DNA of 64,000 bases, taken from positions 124,001 to 188,000 of the forward strand of contig NZ_QHKZ01000002.1 of assembly GCF_003194585.1 (NCBI RefSeq), read 5' to 3'. Positions 46,805-56,227 of this stretch are shown one piece after another; within the stretch, counting starts at the first letter, position 1, and each line of letters begins with the position of its first letter. The position numbers and the translations under genes are program-made. This DNA comes from Nocardioides daejeonensis. Its GTDB lineage: Bacteria > Actinomycetota > Actinomycetes > Propionibacteriales > Nocardioidaceae. Under the pieces are notes generated by a model. It was not told the origin of the DNA. It saw only the letters and a program-made list of their open reading frames with translations, and searched no databases.

Positions 46805-47581
46805 CTAGCGGACCGGGTGCCCGGCCTCGCTCAGCGCCCGCTTGACGTCGGCGATCCGCAGGGTGCCGAAGTGGAAGACGGTTGCGGCAAGCACCGCGTC
46901 CGCCCCCGCATCCACCGCCGGGGCGAAGTGTTCGACCGCACCGGCGCCACCAGAGGCGATCACCGGGACGCTGACCTCGCGGCGTACGGCGCGCAGCAGC
47001 TCGAGATCGAAGCCGTCCTGGGTGCCGTCCGCATCCATCGCGTTCAGCAGGATCTCGCCGGCGCCCAGCTCGGCTGCGCGGACCGCCCAGGCCAAGGCGT
47101 CGAGCCCCGCTGAGCGGCGGCCGCCATGAGTGGTCACCTCGAAGCCCGAGTCCGTGGCGTTCTCGGAGCCCGGCGCGACGCGTCGGGCATCGACCGAGAG
47201 CACCAGCACCTGGTTGCCGAAGCGGTCGGCGATCTCGGCGACCAGCTCGGGGCGGGTGATGGCGGCGGTGTTGACCGCAACCTTGTCGGCACCCGCCCGC
47301 AGCAGCCGGTCGACATCGGCGACCGAGGAGACGCCGCCACCCACCGTGAGCGGGATGAAGACCTCCTCCGCGGTGCGCGAGACGATCTCCATCGTCGTGG
47401 CCCGGCCCTCGTGGGAGGCCGAGATGTCGAGGAAGGTCAGCTCGTCGGCGCCCTCCGCGTCATAGATGCGGGCGAGTTCGACCGGATCGCCGGCGTCGCG
47501 GAGCTCCTTGAAGTTGATCCCCTTGACCACCCGACCGCCATCGACGTCGAGGCACGGGATCACCCGGGTCGCGAGGCTCAT
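46805..47581 (-). CDS. hisF: Imidazole glycerol phosphate synthase, cyclase subunit
   Basis: 258 residues in a TIM barrel. [19 protein letters not shown] holds the catalytic Asp near residue 12, LTVGGGV and [13 protein letters not shown] are the two phosphate-binding loops, and VLSVDARR holds the second catalytic region. With HisH it makes IGP and AICAR from PRFAR. It overlaps priA by 4 bases. It is the last gene of the his run. Confidence 0.97.
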   Translation of the reverse strand: MSLATRVIPCLDVDGGRVVKGINFKELRDAGDPVELARIYDAEGADELTFLDISASHEGRATTMEIVSRTAEEVFIPLTVGGGVSSVADVDRLLRAGADKVAVNTAAITRPELVAEIADRFGNQVLVLSVDARRVAPGSENATDSGFEVTTHGGRRSAGLDALAWAVRAAELGAGEILLNAMDADGTQDGFDLELLRAVRREVSVPVIASGGAGAVEHFAPAVDAGADAVLAATVFHFGTLRIADVKRALSEAGHPVR

Positions 47582-48315
47582 CGCTCGCCCGTCCGGGTGA
47601 GCGCGAGCGCATCCTCCAGCGTGAAGCGGCCCTCGTAGAGGGCCGTACCCGCAATGGCACCCTCGACGCCGACCGGCACCAGCTCCATGAGCGCTCGGAT
47701 GTCGTCGAGGGTGGTGACGCCGCCACTGGCGATGACCGGGCGATCGGTGCGGGCGCAGACGTCGCGCAGCAGCTCGACGTTGGGGCCCTGCAGCATGCCG
47801 TCCTTGTTGACGTCCGTGACGACGTACCGAGCGCAGCCCTCGGCATCGAGCCGGGAGAGCGTCTCGTAGAGGTCGCCGCCGTCCCGCGTCCAGCCGCGGG
47901 CCGACAAAGTGGTGCCGCGCACGTCGAGGCCGATAGCGATCCGGTCGCCGTACGCCGCGATGGCCCGCGCGCACCACTCCGGGTTCTCGATGGCAGCGGT
48001 GCCGATGTTGACGCGCCGGCAGCCGGTCGCCAGGGCGGCCTGGAGGGACTCGTCGTCACGGATGCCGCCGCTCATCTCGACCTGGATGTCGAGGCGGCCG
48101 ACGATCTCGGTCTTGACCTCGGCGTTGCTGCCGTGGCCGAAGGCGCCGTCGAGGTCGACGAGGTGCAGCCATTCGGCGCCGGCCTCCTGCCAGCGCAGGG
48201 CCGCCTCGACCGGGTCGCCGAAGACCTTCTCGGATCCGTCGATGCCCTGGACGAGCTGGACGGCTCGCCCTCCCTTGATGTCGACGGCGGGCAGCAGTTG
48301 CAGATAGTCAGTCAT
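47578..48315 (-). CDS. priA: Phosphoribosyl isomerase A (HisA/TrpF dual enzyme PriA)
   Basis: 245 residues. The HisA-type barrel opens [18 protein letters not shown] with catalytic Asp 12; VTDVNKDGM holds the second Asp. [10 protein letters not shown] contains the Arg-Gly-Trp loop characteristic of actinobacterial PriA, which isomerises both ProFAR (histidine) and PRA (tryptophan). The absence of trpF from the trp cluster here agrees with the dual role. It starts 14 bases after hisH. Confidence 0.94.
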   Translation of the reverse strand: MTDYLQLLPAVDIKGGRAVQLVQGIDGSEKVFGDPVEAALRWQEAGAEWLHLVDLDGAFGHGSNAEVKTEIVGRLDIQVEMSGGIRDDESLQAALATGCRRVNIGTAAIENPEWCARAIAAYGDRIAIGLDVRGTTLSARGWTRDGGDLYETLSRLDAEGCARYVVTDVNKDGMLQGPNVELLRDVCARTDRPVIASGGVTTLDDIRALMELVPVGVEGAIAGTALYEGRFTLEDALALTRTGER

Positions 48316-48329
48316 GTGGCCTCCGAGCC

Positions 48330-48959
48330 TCAGAGCGAGTCGACCCAGTTGCGCAGCAGCGCAGCACCGGCGTCGCCGGACTTCTCCGGGTGGAACTGGG
48401 TGGCGGTCAGCGGGCCGTTCTCGACGGCGGCGACGAAGCGGTCGCCGCCGTGCTCCGCCCAGGTGACCAGGGGCGCGCGCGTGCGGTCGTTGGTGACGAG
48501 CGTCCACTCGCGCACGCCGTAGGAGTGCACGAAGTAGAAGCGCTCCCGCTCAACGCCGGCGAAGAGGCTGGTGCCCTCGGGCACCTCGAGCGTGTTCCAG
48601 CCCATGTGCGGCACCACCGGCGCCTGGAGGCGCTCGACGACACCTGGCCACTCGTCGCAGCCCGTCGTCTCGACACCGTGCTCGACGCCCCGGGCGAAGA
48701 GCACCTGCATCCCCACGCAGATCCCGAGCACCGGACGCCCGCCGGCGAGCCTCCTGCCGATGATCTCCGGGCCCTTGACGCCTTGGAGTCCCTCCATACA
48801 GGCCGCGAAGGCACCCACTCCCGGCACCAGCAGGCCGTCGGCGTCCAGTGCCTGCTGCTTGTCGGCGGTGAGGGTGACCTCCGCGCCGGCCCGTTCCAGC
48901 GCGCGTACGGCGGAGCGTAGGTTGCCCGACCCGTAGTCGAGCACCACGACGTTCTTCAT
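48330..48959 (-). CDS. hisH: Imidazole glycerol phosphate synthase, glutamine amidotransferase subunit
   Basis: 209 residues. A class I glutaminase: nucleophile Cys 81 in [11 protein letters not shown], with the His-x-Glu of the triad in [12 protein letters not shown] near the end. The start [15 protein letters not shown] is typical. It passes ammonia to HisF. It overlaps hisB by 4 bases (ATGA). Confidence 0.97.
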   Translation of the reverse strand: MKNVVVLDYGSGNLRSAVRALERAGAEVTLTADKQQALDADGLLVPGVGAFAACMEGLQGVKGPEIIGRRLAGGRPVLGICVGMQVLFARGVEHGVETTGCDEWPGVVERLQAPVVPHMGWNTLEVPEGTSLFAGVERERFYFVHSYGVREWTLVTNDRTRAPLVTWAEHGGDRFVAAVENGPLTATQFHPEKSGDAGAALLRNWVDSL

Positions 48960-49588
48960 GAGTTCAGCGTGCCCTTGGTGGACGGCACTCCGGTCTCCCG
49001 CGGGTCGAAGGCGATCGCGTCGCGGAAGGCGCGGGCGAACGCCTTGAACTGCGTCTCGACGATGTGGTGCGGCTCCCGACCGGCCAGTACGCGTACGTGC
49101 AGTGCGATGTGGGCGTGGAAGGCGATCGTCTCGAAGACGTGCTTGGTGAGCGATCCGAGGTAGCCGACGCCCCCGGCCCCACCACCGAGCGTCACGTAGA
49201 TCTGGCCTTCCGGCTCGCCGGTGTGCACGCAGTAGGGGCGACCGGAGATATCGACGACGGCCTGCACGAGCGCCTCGTCGAGCGGCACCGTGGCGTCGCC
49301 GAAGCGGCGGGTGCCCTTCTTGTCTCCGAGCGCCTCGCGCAGCGCCTCGCCGAGCACGATGGCGGTGTCCTCCACGGTGTGGTGGGCGTCGATGTGCACG
49401 TCGCCCTCGGCCCGCACCACGAGATCGATCAGCGCATGCCGAGCGAACGAGTTGAGCATGTGGTCGTAGAAGCCCACTCCGGTGGAGATCTCGGCCCGAC
49501 CGGATCCGTCGAGGTCGACCTCGACGTGGATCGTCGACTCCTTGGTCTCCCGGTCCAGCGTCGCAGTACGGCGGCCCTGCTCGCTCAC
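48956..49588 (-). CDS. hisB: Imidazoleglycerol-phosphate dehydratase
   Basis: 210 residues, the monofunctional form without the phosphatase half found in enterobacteria. Metal-binding motifs [27 protein letters not shown] [11 protein letters not shown] and the second repeat [12 protein letters not shown] with HHIVE are present. GTG 49588 overlaps the hisC stop. Confidence 0.97.
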   Translation of the reverse strand: MSEQGRRTATLDRETKESTIHVEVDLDGSGRAEISTGVGFYDHMLNSFARHALIDLVVRAEGDVHIDAHHTVEDTAIVLGEALREALGDKKGTRRFGDATVPLDEALVQAVVDISGRPYCVHTGEPEGQIYVTLGGGAGGVGYLGSLTKHVFETIAFHAHIALHVRVLAGREPHHIVETQFKAFARAFRDAIAFDPRETGVPSTKGTLNS

Positions 49589-50700
49589 GCCGCTCCTCCT
49601 TCTTCTTCGGCGGCCCGGACCTCGGTCAGGGCCTGCTTGAACGCGTTCATCTCCTCCGGCGTGCCGATCGACACGCGGAGCCAACCTTCGGGTCCGGTCT
49701 CCCGGATCAGTACCCCGCGGTCCACCAACCGCTGCCAGATGCGGTGCCGGTCGGCGAAGCGGCCGAAGAGCACGAAGTTGGCATCCGATTCAGCCACCTC
49801 CAGGCCCTGTTCGCGCAGCCAGGACACGGTCCGGTCCCGCTCGACGCGCAGGTCGTCGACCCTGCCCAGGAGCTCCGGTGCGTGACGCAACGCCGCCAGA
49901 GCTGTTGCCTGGGTGACCGCGGAGAGGTGATAGGGCAGCCGCACCACCCGCAGCGCGTCCACGATCTCGGGTGCCGCCGCCAGATACCCGAGGCGGGCGC
50001 CGGCCAGTGCGAACGCCTTGCTCATGGTGCGCGTGACCACCAGGTTGCGGTGCCGCGGCAACGCCTCAAGCGCGCTGGGTACCCCCGCGCGCCGGAACTC
50101 CCCGTAGGCCTCGTCGATGACGACCACGCCGTTTCCGGCCGCCTCGCAGAGGAGGGAGACGGCCTCGACGGGCAGCGCCGTGCCGGTGGGGTTGTTGGGG
50201 CTGGGCAGCAACACCACGGCGGGCGCGACCTCCCGGACCAGCTTCTCGGCGGCAACGAGGTCGAGGCTGAAGTCGCTCTCCCGGTGCCCGGCCACCCACG
50301 CGGTGATGGAGTTGCGGGCGTACTCGGGATACATCGAATAGGTCGGCGCGAAGGAGACCGCCCGCCGCCCCGGGCCGCCGAAGGCCTGGAGCAGTTGCAT
50401 CATCACCTCGTTGGAGCCGTTCGCCGCCCACACCTGCGCGCGGGTGAGCCCGGCGCCGCCGTCACGGTTGAGATAGCCGGCCAGAGCGTCACGGAGCGCG
50501 GACGCCTCACGATCCGGATACCGGTTCAGCGTCAGCGCTGCCTCACGCACCGCCTCCGCGATGTCGGCAGCCGCCTCCGGCGAGGGACCGTAGGGGTTCT
50601 CGTTGGTGTTCAGCTGCACGGGGACGTCGATCTGCGGCGCGCCGTACGGCTCATCCCCCACCAGCGGATCGCGTAGCGGGGGCCAGGGAAGGCCGGTCAC
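49585..50700 (-). CDS. hisC: Histidinol-phosphate aminotransferase
   Basis: 371 residues. A class I/II PLP enzyme: [14 protein letters not shown] at the start, [22 protein letters not shown] and the PLP Lys in [18 protein letters not shown]. It transfers an amino group from glutamate to imidazole-acetol phosphate. GTG 50700 overlaps the hisD stop as GTGA. A longer frame upstream is a shadow of hisD. Confidence 0.97.
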   Translation of the reverse strand: MTGLPWPPLRDPLVGDEPYGAPQIDVPVQLNTNENPYGPSPEAAADIAEAVREAALTLNRYPDREASALRDALAGYLNRDGGAGLTRAQVWAANGSNEVMMQLLQAFGGPGRRAVSFAPTYSMYPEYARNSITAWVAGHRESDFSLDLVAAEKLVREVAPAVVLLPSPNNPTGTALPVEAVSLLCEAAGNGVVVIDEAYGEFRRAGVPSALEALPRHRNLVVTRTMSKAFALAGARLGYLAAAPEIVDALRVVRLPYHLSAVTQATALAALRHAPELLGRVDDLRVERDRTVSWLREQGLEVAESDANFVLFGRFADRHRIWQRLVDRGVLIRETGPEGWLRVSIGTPEEMNAFKQALTEVRAAEEEGGAA

Positions 50701-52010
50701 GCGGGTGCACCTGCCTGCTGGAAGCGGACCCGGACGGCGGCCGCGTGGCCGGGAAGATCCTCCGCCTCGGCGAGCGTCGTGACGTGGTCGGCGACCTCGC
50801 CGAGTGCGTCGCGGTCGTAGCTGACGACGTGCACGGACTTGATGAAGGCACGCACCGAGAGCCCTGAGGAGTGGCAGGCGCAGCCGGCCGTGGGCAGCAC
50901 GTGGTTGGAGCCGGCGCAGTAGTCGCCGAGCGAGACCGGTGCCCACGGGCCGACGAAGATGGCGCCGGCGTTGTGCACCCGGGCAGCCCACTCCTCGGCG
51001 TCGCGGGTGTGGATCTCGAGGTGCTCGGCCGCGTAGGCGTTGACGATCGCCAGGCCCTGCTCGAGGTCGTCGACGAGCACGATGCCGGACTGCTGCCCGG
51101 TCAGGGCAGCGCGGATCCGGTCCACGTGCCGGGTCACGGCCACCTGCTTCTCCAGCTCGGCCTCGACGTCGGCGGCCAGCGCCTCCGAGGGCGTCACCAG
51201 GACGGCCGAGGCGAGGGGGTCGTGCTCGGCCTGGCTGACCAGGTCGGCGGCCACGAAGGCGGCGTCGGCCGTGTCGTCGGCGAGCACCGCGATCTCCGTG
51301 GGGCCGGCCTCGGAGTCGATGCCGACGATCCCCTTGAGGAGCCGCTTCGCGGAGACCGTGTAGATGTTGCCCGGCCCGGTCACCAGATCGACCTTCTCGC
51401 AGCCGGCCGCGCCGTAGGCGAACATCGCGATGGCCTGAGCCCCGCCGACGGCGTAGACCTCGTCAACGCCCAGCAGGGCGCAGGCCGCCAGGATCGTCGG
51501 GTGCGGAAGACCGCCGAACTCCTTCTGCGGCGAGGAGGTGAGGGCGATGGACTGCACCCCGGCGACCTGAGCGGGGACGACGTTCATGACCACCGAGGAG
51601 ACCAGCGGCGCGACACCACCGGGCACGTAGAGACCGACACGTCGAACCGGGATCTTGCGGTGTGCGACGGAGGCGCCGGGGGCCAGCTCGGTGAGCACGT
51701 CGGACTCCAGCTCGGCCGTGCAGGTGGCACGGAGCCGGCGGATGGACTCCTCCAGGCCGGCGCGCACCTCGGGGTCGAGCTCGGCGAGGGCGCCGGAGAG
51801 CGCCTCGGCCGGCACGCGCACCTCGCTCTGCTCGACACCGTCGAACTTCAGCGAGTAGTCGCGGATCGCGTCGAGGCCCCGGTCGCGCACGTCGTCGCAG
51901 ATCGGACGCACCACATGGATCGCCGCCTCGACATCGAAGTCCGAGCGCGGCACCGCGCTGCGGTAGTCGGTGCCCGGGGCACTCCCCCGGAGGTCGATAC
52001 GGCGAATCAT
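50697..52010 (-). CDS. hisD: Histidinol dehydrogenase
   Basis: 437 residues. It oxidises histidinol to histidine with two NAD+. [32 protein letters not shown], the signature [13 protein letters not shown] and the zinc-site [11 protein letters not shown] region are intact. It heads the overlapping run hisD-hisC-hisB-hisH-priA-hisF. The ATG at 52010 has a TAGACT -10 box 7 bases upstream, pointing to a leaderless mRNA. hisG and hisE are not in the window. Confidence 0.97.
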   Translation of the reverse strand: MIRRIDLRGSAPGTDYRSAVPRSDFDVEAAIHVVRPICDDVRDRGLDAIRDYSLKFDGVEQSEVRVPAEALSGALAELDPEVRAGLEESIRRLRATCTAELESDVLTELAPGASVAHRKIPVRRVGLYVPGGVAPLVSSVVMNVVPAQVAGVQSIALTSSPQKEFGGLPHPTILAACALLGVDEVYAVGGAQAIAMFAYGAAGCEKVDLVTGPGNIYTVSAKRLLKGIVGIDSEAGPTEIAVLADDTADAAFVAADLVSQAEHDPLASAVLVTPSEALAADVEAELEKQVAVTRHVDRIRAALTGQQSGIVLVDDLEQGLAIVNAYAAEHLEIHTRDAEEWAARVHNAGAIFVGPWAPVSLGDYCAGSNHVLPTAGCACHSSGLSVRAFIKSVHVVSYDRDALGEVADHVTTLAEAEDLPGHAAAVRVRFQQAGAPA

Positions 52011-52017
52011 GGAGCCA

Positions 52018-52023
52018 AGTCTA
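52018..52023 (-). promoter_or_regulatory. -10 box of the his operon (leaderless)
   Basis: TAGACT lies 7 bases before the hisD ATG, so the six-gene his transcript should begin at the start codon. Confidence 0.55.
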
Positions 52024-52075
52024 GTGGCCGGCGTGCTCCCGTGCGGCCCCGCATCCGCTGCACGGCCGGCGCCCG

Positions 52076-52389
52076 TCAGGTGGCGGCGCGCCCCGCGAGC
52101 CACGCGGCGCGCATCCGCGCCTCGCTCGGCGAAGCCGCGCCGAGGATCTCTCGAATCCAGTAGGCGGCCTCCTCAATGTCGCCGGCGGCATGCTCCCCCA
52201 GCGTCTCGATATCGGCGAAGCCCTTGCTTCGCGCGAAGAGGGCCTTGAAGACGATCAGATGTCTGCGGTGAACCGCAGCTCAGCATGTATCGCCAAGGCC
52301 AGCGCGCCACCGCGCGCATGATCGAACCCGGCGCGGTCGAGATGTTCATGAACGCTGCGCAGTCGGGCCAGCAGGATCGGACCACTCAC
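52076..52389 (-). pseudogene. Nucleotidyltransferase remnant with central deletion
   Basis: Two pieces of what looks like one nucleotidyltransferase-fold protein. From GTG 52389 the first frame reads about 44 residues including GGALALAIHAELRFTADI, the usual start of these proteins where TADID would follow, and stops at 52255. In another frame, from about 52259, HLIVFKALFARSKGFADIE continues to a stop at 52076, matching the C-terminal part (DLIVFKxLFxRxKDxxDIE). The 80-100 residues between them in intact relatives are missing. It follows an XRE regulator by 12 bases, the order of antitoxin/nucleotidyltransferase pairs. The calls rest on motif memory. Confidence 0.65.
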
Positions 52390-52401
52390 CTCAACGTCCG
52401 T

Positions 52402-52716
52402 TCACGCGCCTTCGACCACACCGCGCTCATGTCCGGCAGGGGGCTTGCGCTCCTTCTGGGGGAAGAGCTCACCGAACTCCAGCACGGCGACCAGGCTCTC
52501 GGGCACTGGAGGAGCGGCAGACCTGCGGCGCACGCGGGTGACCACTTCGCATCCGGCTGCGGCGGCCAGTCGGTCGATCTGCCGCAGCGTGGGCGATGCA
52601 CCACCTGCGAGGTAGGCGTCGATGGCCGACCGGCTCACACCGGACTTGCGGCTGAGCTGGGCCTTGCTCATGCCAGAGACTTCCAAGAGCTCTCGGACGA
52701 TCCTCTGCGCCTCCAT
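52402..52716 (-). CDS. XRE-family HTH regulator
   Basis: 104 residues from ATG 52716. Residues about 15-60 form a helix-turn-helix of the Cro/C1 type: MSKAQLSRKSGVSRSAIDAY, then GGASPTLRQIDRLAAAAG. The C-terminal 35 residues are Pro/Lys-rich. The gene precedes a broken nucleotidyltransferase gene, so it may be the surviving half of a toxin-antitoxin-like pair. An inverted ATGTA-N10-TACAT lies 12 bases upstream and could be its own operator. A frame further upstream (to 52827) is unlikely to be translated. Confidence 0.8.
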   Translation of the reverse strand: MEAQRIVRELLEVSGMSKAQLSRKSGVSRSAIDAYLAGGASPTLRQIDRLAAAAGCEVVTRVRRRSAAPPVPESLVAVLEFGELFPQKERKPPAGHERGVVEGA

Positions 52717-52727
52717 GCGCCCACGGT

Positions 52728-52747
52728 ATGTACTGTTTTCGCTACAT
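52728..52747 (-). promoter_or_regulatory. Possible operator of the XRE gene
   Basis: ATGTA (52728-52732) and TACAT (52743-52747) form an inverted repeat with a 10-base spacer in the AT-richer patch just before the XRE start. Short, so it may be chance. Confidence 0.3.
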
Positions 52748-52921
52748 CCAAGGTCCATCCGGATTCTGGAGGTGACCGTCGAACCACGCGCCTGGGGCGT
52801 AAGCGGCTCCGGCTGCCTGCGTTCCAACGCCGTCCTGCCTCGTCTTCACAACCTCCACACCCGACCACCGAGCCCGCGCCGCGAGTTGCCTGGCCGCTGC
52901 GGCTTGACCTAGGAGTTACGC

Positions 52922-53680
52922 ATGGGGTTCACCGAGATAGCCGACCGAGTCTGGGTCGACCGACAGGACCGGCTCGATCTCAACATCGTGCTGATCGCGG
53001 GCGAACGCGGCCTGGTCCTCGTCGACACGACCGGTTCGGGCGCCGAGGCGAGGGCACTACGGGAGGCCGTACGCCGGATCTCCCGGGCGCCGCTGCTCGC
53101 CGTGGTCAACACCCACGATCATTGGGACCACGTCTGGGGCAATGGGGTGCTCGCCGCCGAGGCGACCCACGTGATCTCGCACGAACAGGCGAAGGTGCCC
53201 GCGACCGTGAAGTTCTCCTCGGCGCGAGCGCTCGACGTCGGCGACCGGATGCTCGAGCTGGTGCACCCAGGCCGGGGCCACACGGCCGGCGACCTGGTGA
53301 TCCGGGTGCCCGATGCCGACGTCGTGGTGGCAGGCGACCTCGTCGAGGAGTCGGGGCCGCCGGCGTACGGTCCGGACTCGTTCCCGCTCGAATGGGCCAC
53401 GAGCCTGGACGTGGTGCTCTCCCTGCTCACCCGGGGTTCGACGGTGGTGCCCGGCCACGGCGACCGGGTCGACCGCGACTTCGTCGAGGAGCAGCGCGCC
53501 CACATCGGGGTGGTCGCCGAGACGATTCGCGATCTGGCCGGGCGCGGCGTGGCGGCCCCCGAGGCACTCGCCGCCGCCTCCTGGCCCTTTCCCGCCGACG
53601 CACTGACAGATGCCGTCGCCCGGGGGTACGCCGCCCTGCCGCGCGGGTCGCTACGGCTTCCGCTGCTCGGCACGAACTAA
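52922..53680 (+). CDS. MBL-fold metallo-hydrolase
   Basis: 252 residues. The metal site THDHWDH (His 65, His 67, Asp 69, His 70) is intact, with HPGRGHTAGDLVI, AGDLVEESG and the final VVPGHGD giving the other ligands. The layout is that of small class B-like hydrolases acting on esters, thioesters or lactones; the substrate is unknown. GGAG precedes the ATG. It is followed 10 bases later by the DUF3097 gene on the same strand. Confidence 0.85.
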   Translation: MGFTEIADRVWVDRQDRLDLNIVLIAGERGLVLVDTTGSGAEARALREAVRRISRAPLLAVVNTHDHWDHVWGNGVLAAEATHVISHEQAKVPATVKFSSARALDVGDRMLELVHPGRGHTAGDLVIRVPDADVVVAGDLVEESGPPAYGPDSFPLEWATSLDVVLSLLTRGSTVVPGHGDRVDRDFVEEQRAHIGVVAETIRDLAGRGVAAPEALAAASWPFPADALTDAVARGYAALPRGSLRLPLLGTN

Positions 53681-53683
53681 CCT
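53678..53683 (+). promoter_or_regulatory. -10 box of the DUF3097 gene (leaderless)
   Basis: TAACCT, overlapping the stop of the MBL gene, lies 7 bases before GTG 53691, so the DUF3097 gene may have its own leaderless promoter. Confidence 0.45.
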
Positions 53684-53690
53684 CGGCACG

Positions 53691-54542
53691 GTGACTTCCC
53701 CGCGTGACCGTTACGGATCCGACGTCCTCTCCACCGACTGGCGCAAGCCGCCACGTGGCCGCTCCACCGAGATGCCGGCCGAAGCCGGGCTGGTGGTCGA
53801 GGAGGTCAGCACCGACTGGTGCGGCGAGGTCGTGGCGGTCGATCGCGACCTGCGGACCGTCACGCTGGAGGACCGCCGCAACAAGCGGCGTACCTTCCCG
53901 ATGGGTCCGGGGTTCCTGGTCGAGGGCAAGCCGGTGGTGCTGGTGCCGCCGGTGCGCGCGAAGGCCCCTGCAGCCCCGACCCGCACCGCGTCCGGGTCGG
54001 TGGCCGTCCAAGGCGCCAAGGCCCGCGTCGCCCGCGCCAGCCGGATCTTCGTCGAGGGACGACACGACGCGGAGCTGGTCGAGCGGGTGTGGGGCGACGA
54101 CCTGCGGATCGAGGGCGTCGTCGTCGAGTTCCTCGGTGGCGTCGACGACCTCTCCGAAGCCCTGCGGGACTTCCGCCCCGGTCCCGAGCGCAAGGTAGGG
54201 GTGCTCGTCGACCACCTGGTGCCCGGCTCCAAGGAGAGCAAGATCGCGGGCCGTATCCAGGCCTCCCCGCTGGGGCAGCACGTGCTCATCGTCGGCCACC
54301 CCTTCATCGACATCTGGGCGGCGGTCAAGCCCGAGCGGATCGGCAAGCGTGCCTGGCCCGAGGTCCCGCGCCACCTGGAGTGGAAGAAGGGGGTCTGTCA
54401 GCAGTTCGGCTGGCCGCACCGCGACCAGGCCGACATCGCCCGCGCCTGGCAGTTCATCCTCTCCAAGGTGAACAGCTGGGACGACCTGGATCCGGCGCTG
54501 ATCGGCCGCGTGGAGGAGCTGATCGACTTCGTCACCTCCTGA
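53691..54542 (+). CDS. DUF3097 protein
   Basis: 283 residues from GTG 53691. The opening RYGSDVLSTDWRKP and the central RIFVEGRHDAELVERVWGDD, FLGGVDDLSEALRDF and VGVLVDHLVPGSKESKIA are highly conserved features of the actinobacterial DUF3097 family. The middle region resembles a TOPRIM-like fold (acidic EG..D and D.L positions), which would suggest nucleic-acid handling, but this is only an impression. No TM segments. The function is unknown. It converges with the TM2 gene four bases away. Confidence 0.85.
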   Translation: MTSPRDRYGSDVLSTDWRKPPRGRSTEMPAEAGLVVEEVSTDWCGEVVAVDRDLRTVTLEDRRNKRRTFPMGPGFLVEGKPVVLVPPVRAKAPAAPTRTASGSVAVQGAKARVARASRIFVEGRHDAELVERVWGDDLRIEGVVVEFLGGVDDLSEALRDFRPGPERKVGVLVDHLVPGSKESKIAGRIQASPLGQHVLIVGHPFIDIWAAVKPERIGKRAWPEVPRHLEWKKGVCQQFGWPHRDQADIARAWQFILSKVNSWDDLDPALIGRVEELIDFVTS

Positions 54543-54546
54543 GCCG

Positions 54547-54930
54547 CTACATCTCGGGACGCAGCGGCCTGCCCTGGGGATCCCGGATGTCGTCGTTGAC
54601 CAGGATCAGCACGCCGTCGATGAGGCTCCACAGCGAGCCGATGCCACAGGTGAAGATCGCGACCAGGCACTGCGCCACGCCCAGACCCACCTGCCCCGCC
54701 ACCATCCGGCCCACCCCGAACGGCACCACGATCTGCAAGATCCCGACCAGCAGCTTGGACTTGTCGGAGTACGGGATGCCGAGGACCGGATGCACGCCGT
54801 ACGGCGCCTGCGGGTCGACGGGCCGCCCGTAGCGGTCCCACCTCGGTTGGCCGTACGCGGGCTGGCCGTACGCGGGCTGGCCGTGCGGGGGCTGGCCGTA
54901 TTGCTGGGGGTCCTGGGGTCCGTCGCTCAC
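54547..54930 (-). CDS. TM2-domain membrane protein
   Basis: 127 residues. The N-terminal 45 residues are Gln/Pro/Tyr-rich with the short repeat AYGQPAYGQP (from a 15-base DNA repeat), then a TM2 domain: KSKLLVGILQIVVPFGVGRM and GLGVAQCLVAIFTCGIGSLWSLIDGVLIL, two helices joined by a short turn. TM2 proteins are small membrane proteins of unknown role. The GTG start has a TAGGCT -10 box 7 bases upstream. Confidence 0.9.
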   Translation of the reverse strand: MSDGPQDPQQYGQPPHGQPAYGQPAYGQPRWDRYGRPVDPQAPYGVHPVLGIPYSDKSKLLVGILQIVVPFGVGRMVAGQVGLGVAQCLVAIFTCGIGSLWSLIDGVLILVNDDIRDPQGRPLRPEM

Positions 54931-54937
54931 GGTGGCC

Positions 54938-54943
54938 AGCCTA
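54938..54943 (-). promoter_or_regulatory. -10 box of the TM2 gene (leaderless)
   Basis: TAGGCT lies 7 bases before GTG 54930, in the 21-base gap after hemW. Confidence 0.5.
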
Positions 54944-54951
54944 GGTCGTAC

Positions 54952-56163
54952 TCAGGGCAACAGCGCACGCACCACGGCGTCGGCGAGCAGCCGGCCCGTC
55001 GGGGTGAGCAGCAGCCGCTCCGCGTGCTCGACCACCAGGCCGCGCGCAGCCAGATCCGGCACCTGCGCCAGCCCGTCGGGTTCGATCAGGCCCAACGCCA
55101 GTCCCTCACGCAGCCGTGACTCCAACAGCACCCGCTCGGTACGTCGACTCTCGGCGTCCAGGACCTCGCGACCGTGGGCTGGCGACTCGCCTGCGGCGAT
55201 CCGAGCCGTGTACGCCGCCGGGTGCTTGACGTTCCACCAGCGCACGCCGCCCACGTGCGAGTGCGCACCGGGGCCGATCCCCCACCAGTCAGCGCCCCGC
55301 CAATAGTGCAGGTTGTGTCGGCAGCGCGCCTCGTCGTCACGTGCCCAGTTGGAGACCTCGTACCAGCCGAGCCCGGCCTCGCCGAGCAGCCGGTCCGCCA
55401 GGAGGTACTTGTCGGCCAGATCGTCGTCGTCGGGCATCGGCACCTCGCCGCGGCGTACCCGGCGGGCCAGGGCGGTGCCCTCCTCCACGATCAGGGAGTA
55501 CGCCGACACGTGATCCGGCGCGGAGGCGAGCGCCGTCTCCAGCGACCTCCTCCAGTCGGCCATGCTCTCGCCGGGCGTGCCGTAGATGAGATCCAGGCTG
55601 ATCTGCTCGAAGCCGGCCTCGCGGGCCCAGGAGACCGCCTGCGGGACCCGCGCGGGGTCGTGTGTGCGGTCCAGGGTCGCGAGTACGTGCGGCACCGCTG
55701 ACTGCATGCCGAACGAGAGCCGGGTGAAGCCGGCCGCGCGCAGCCGGGCGAGGCTCTCCGGAGTGACGCTGTCGGGGTTGGCCTCCGTCGTGACCTCGGC
55801 CTCGGGAGCGAGACCGAAGCGCGCCTTGATCCTGGCCAGGATCAAGGCGAGCTCCTCGGGCGGCAGCAGCGTCGGCGTACCACCACCGAAGAAGACGGTG
55901 TCGACCGAGCGCTCGTCGTCGGCGAGCACCTGCCGCGCGAGCTCCACCTCCGAAGCAGCAGTCTCCGCGTAGGTGGCGCGGGAGACTCCAGGACCCAGCT
56001 CCTCGGCGGTGTAGGTGTTGAAGTCGCAGTAGCCGCACCGGGTCGTGCAGAACGGCACATGCACGTAGAACGCGAGCGGCACGGCTGCACGGCCGGTCAG
56101 AGCGGAGGCGGGCAGGGCCCCATCACGGGGCGCCGGCTCACCGTCAGGCAGGGCGGAGGGCAC
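54952..56163 (-). CDS. hemW: Radical SAM heme chaperone HemW (coproporphyrinogen oxidase-like)
   Basis: 403 residues. The iron-sulfur motif is Cys 39, Cys 43, Cys 46 in FCTTRCGYCDF, the CxxxCxxC form used by HemW and HemN. FFGGGTPTLLPPEEL and the GMQSAVPHVLATLDRTHD region belong to the radical SAM core, and the HemN C-terminal domain follows. It lacks the extra Cys of true HemN, so heme delivery rather than coproporphyrinogen oxidation is more likely. The GTG start lies close behind a hairpin that ends the acyl-CoA synthetase gene. Confidence 0.92.
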   Translation of the reverse strand: MPSALPDGEPAPRDGALPASALTGRAAVPLAFYVHVPFCTTRCGYCDFNTYTAEELGPGVSRATYAETAASEVELARQVLADDERSVDTVFFGGGTPTLLPPEELALILARIKARFGLAPEAEVTTEANPDSVTPESLARLRAAGFTRLSFGMQSAVPHVLATLDRTHDPARVPQAVSWAREAGFEQISLDLIYGTPGESMADWRRSLETALASAPDHVSAYSLIVEEGTALARRVRRGEVPMPDDDDLADKYLLADRLLGEAGLGWYEVSNWARDDEARCRHNLHYWRGADWWGIGPGAHSHVGGVRWWNVKHPAAYTARIAAGESPAHGREVLDAESRRTERVLLESRLREGLALGLIEPDGLAQVPDLAARGLVVEHAERLLLTPTGRLLADAVVRALLP

Positions 56164-56179
56164 CGGACCATCAAATCAG

Positions 56180-56213
56180 ACCGGGGCGCGAACCCCACGG
56201 TTCGCGCCCCGGT
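56180..56213 (-). terminator. Terminator of the acyl-CoA synthetase gene
   Basis: A perfect 15-bp stem (56180-56194 with 56199-56213) with a CCAC loop, 15 bases past the stop at 56228. Confidence 0.85.
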
Positions 56214-56227
56214 CCTGCCTCGCCGGC

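Noticed and set aside
52402..52827. Upstream extension of the XRE protein to 52827
   Set aside because: The extra N-terminal residues have no XRE homology and cover the promoter-like AT-richer patch and inverted repeat.
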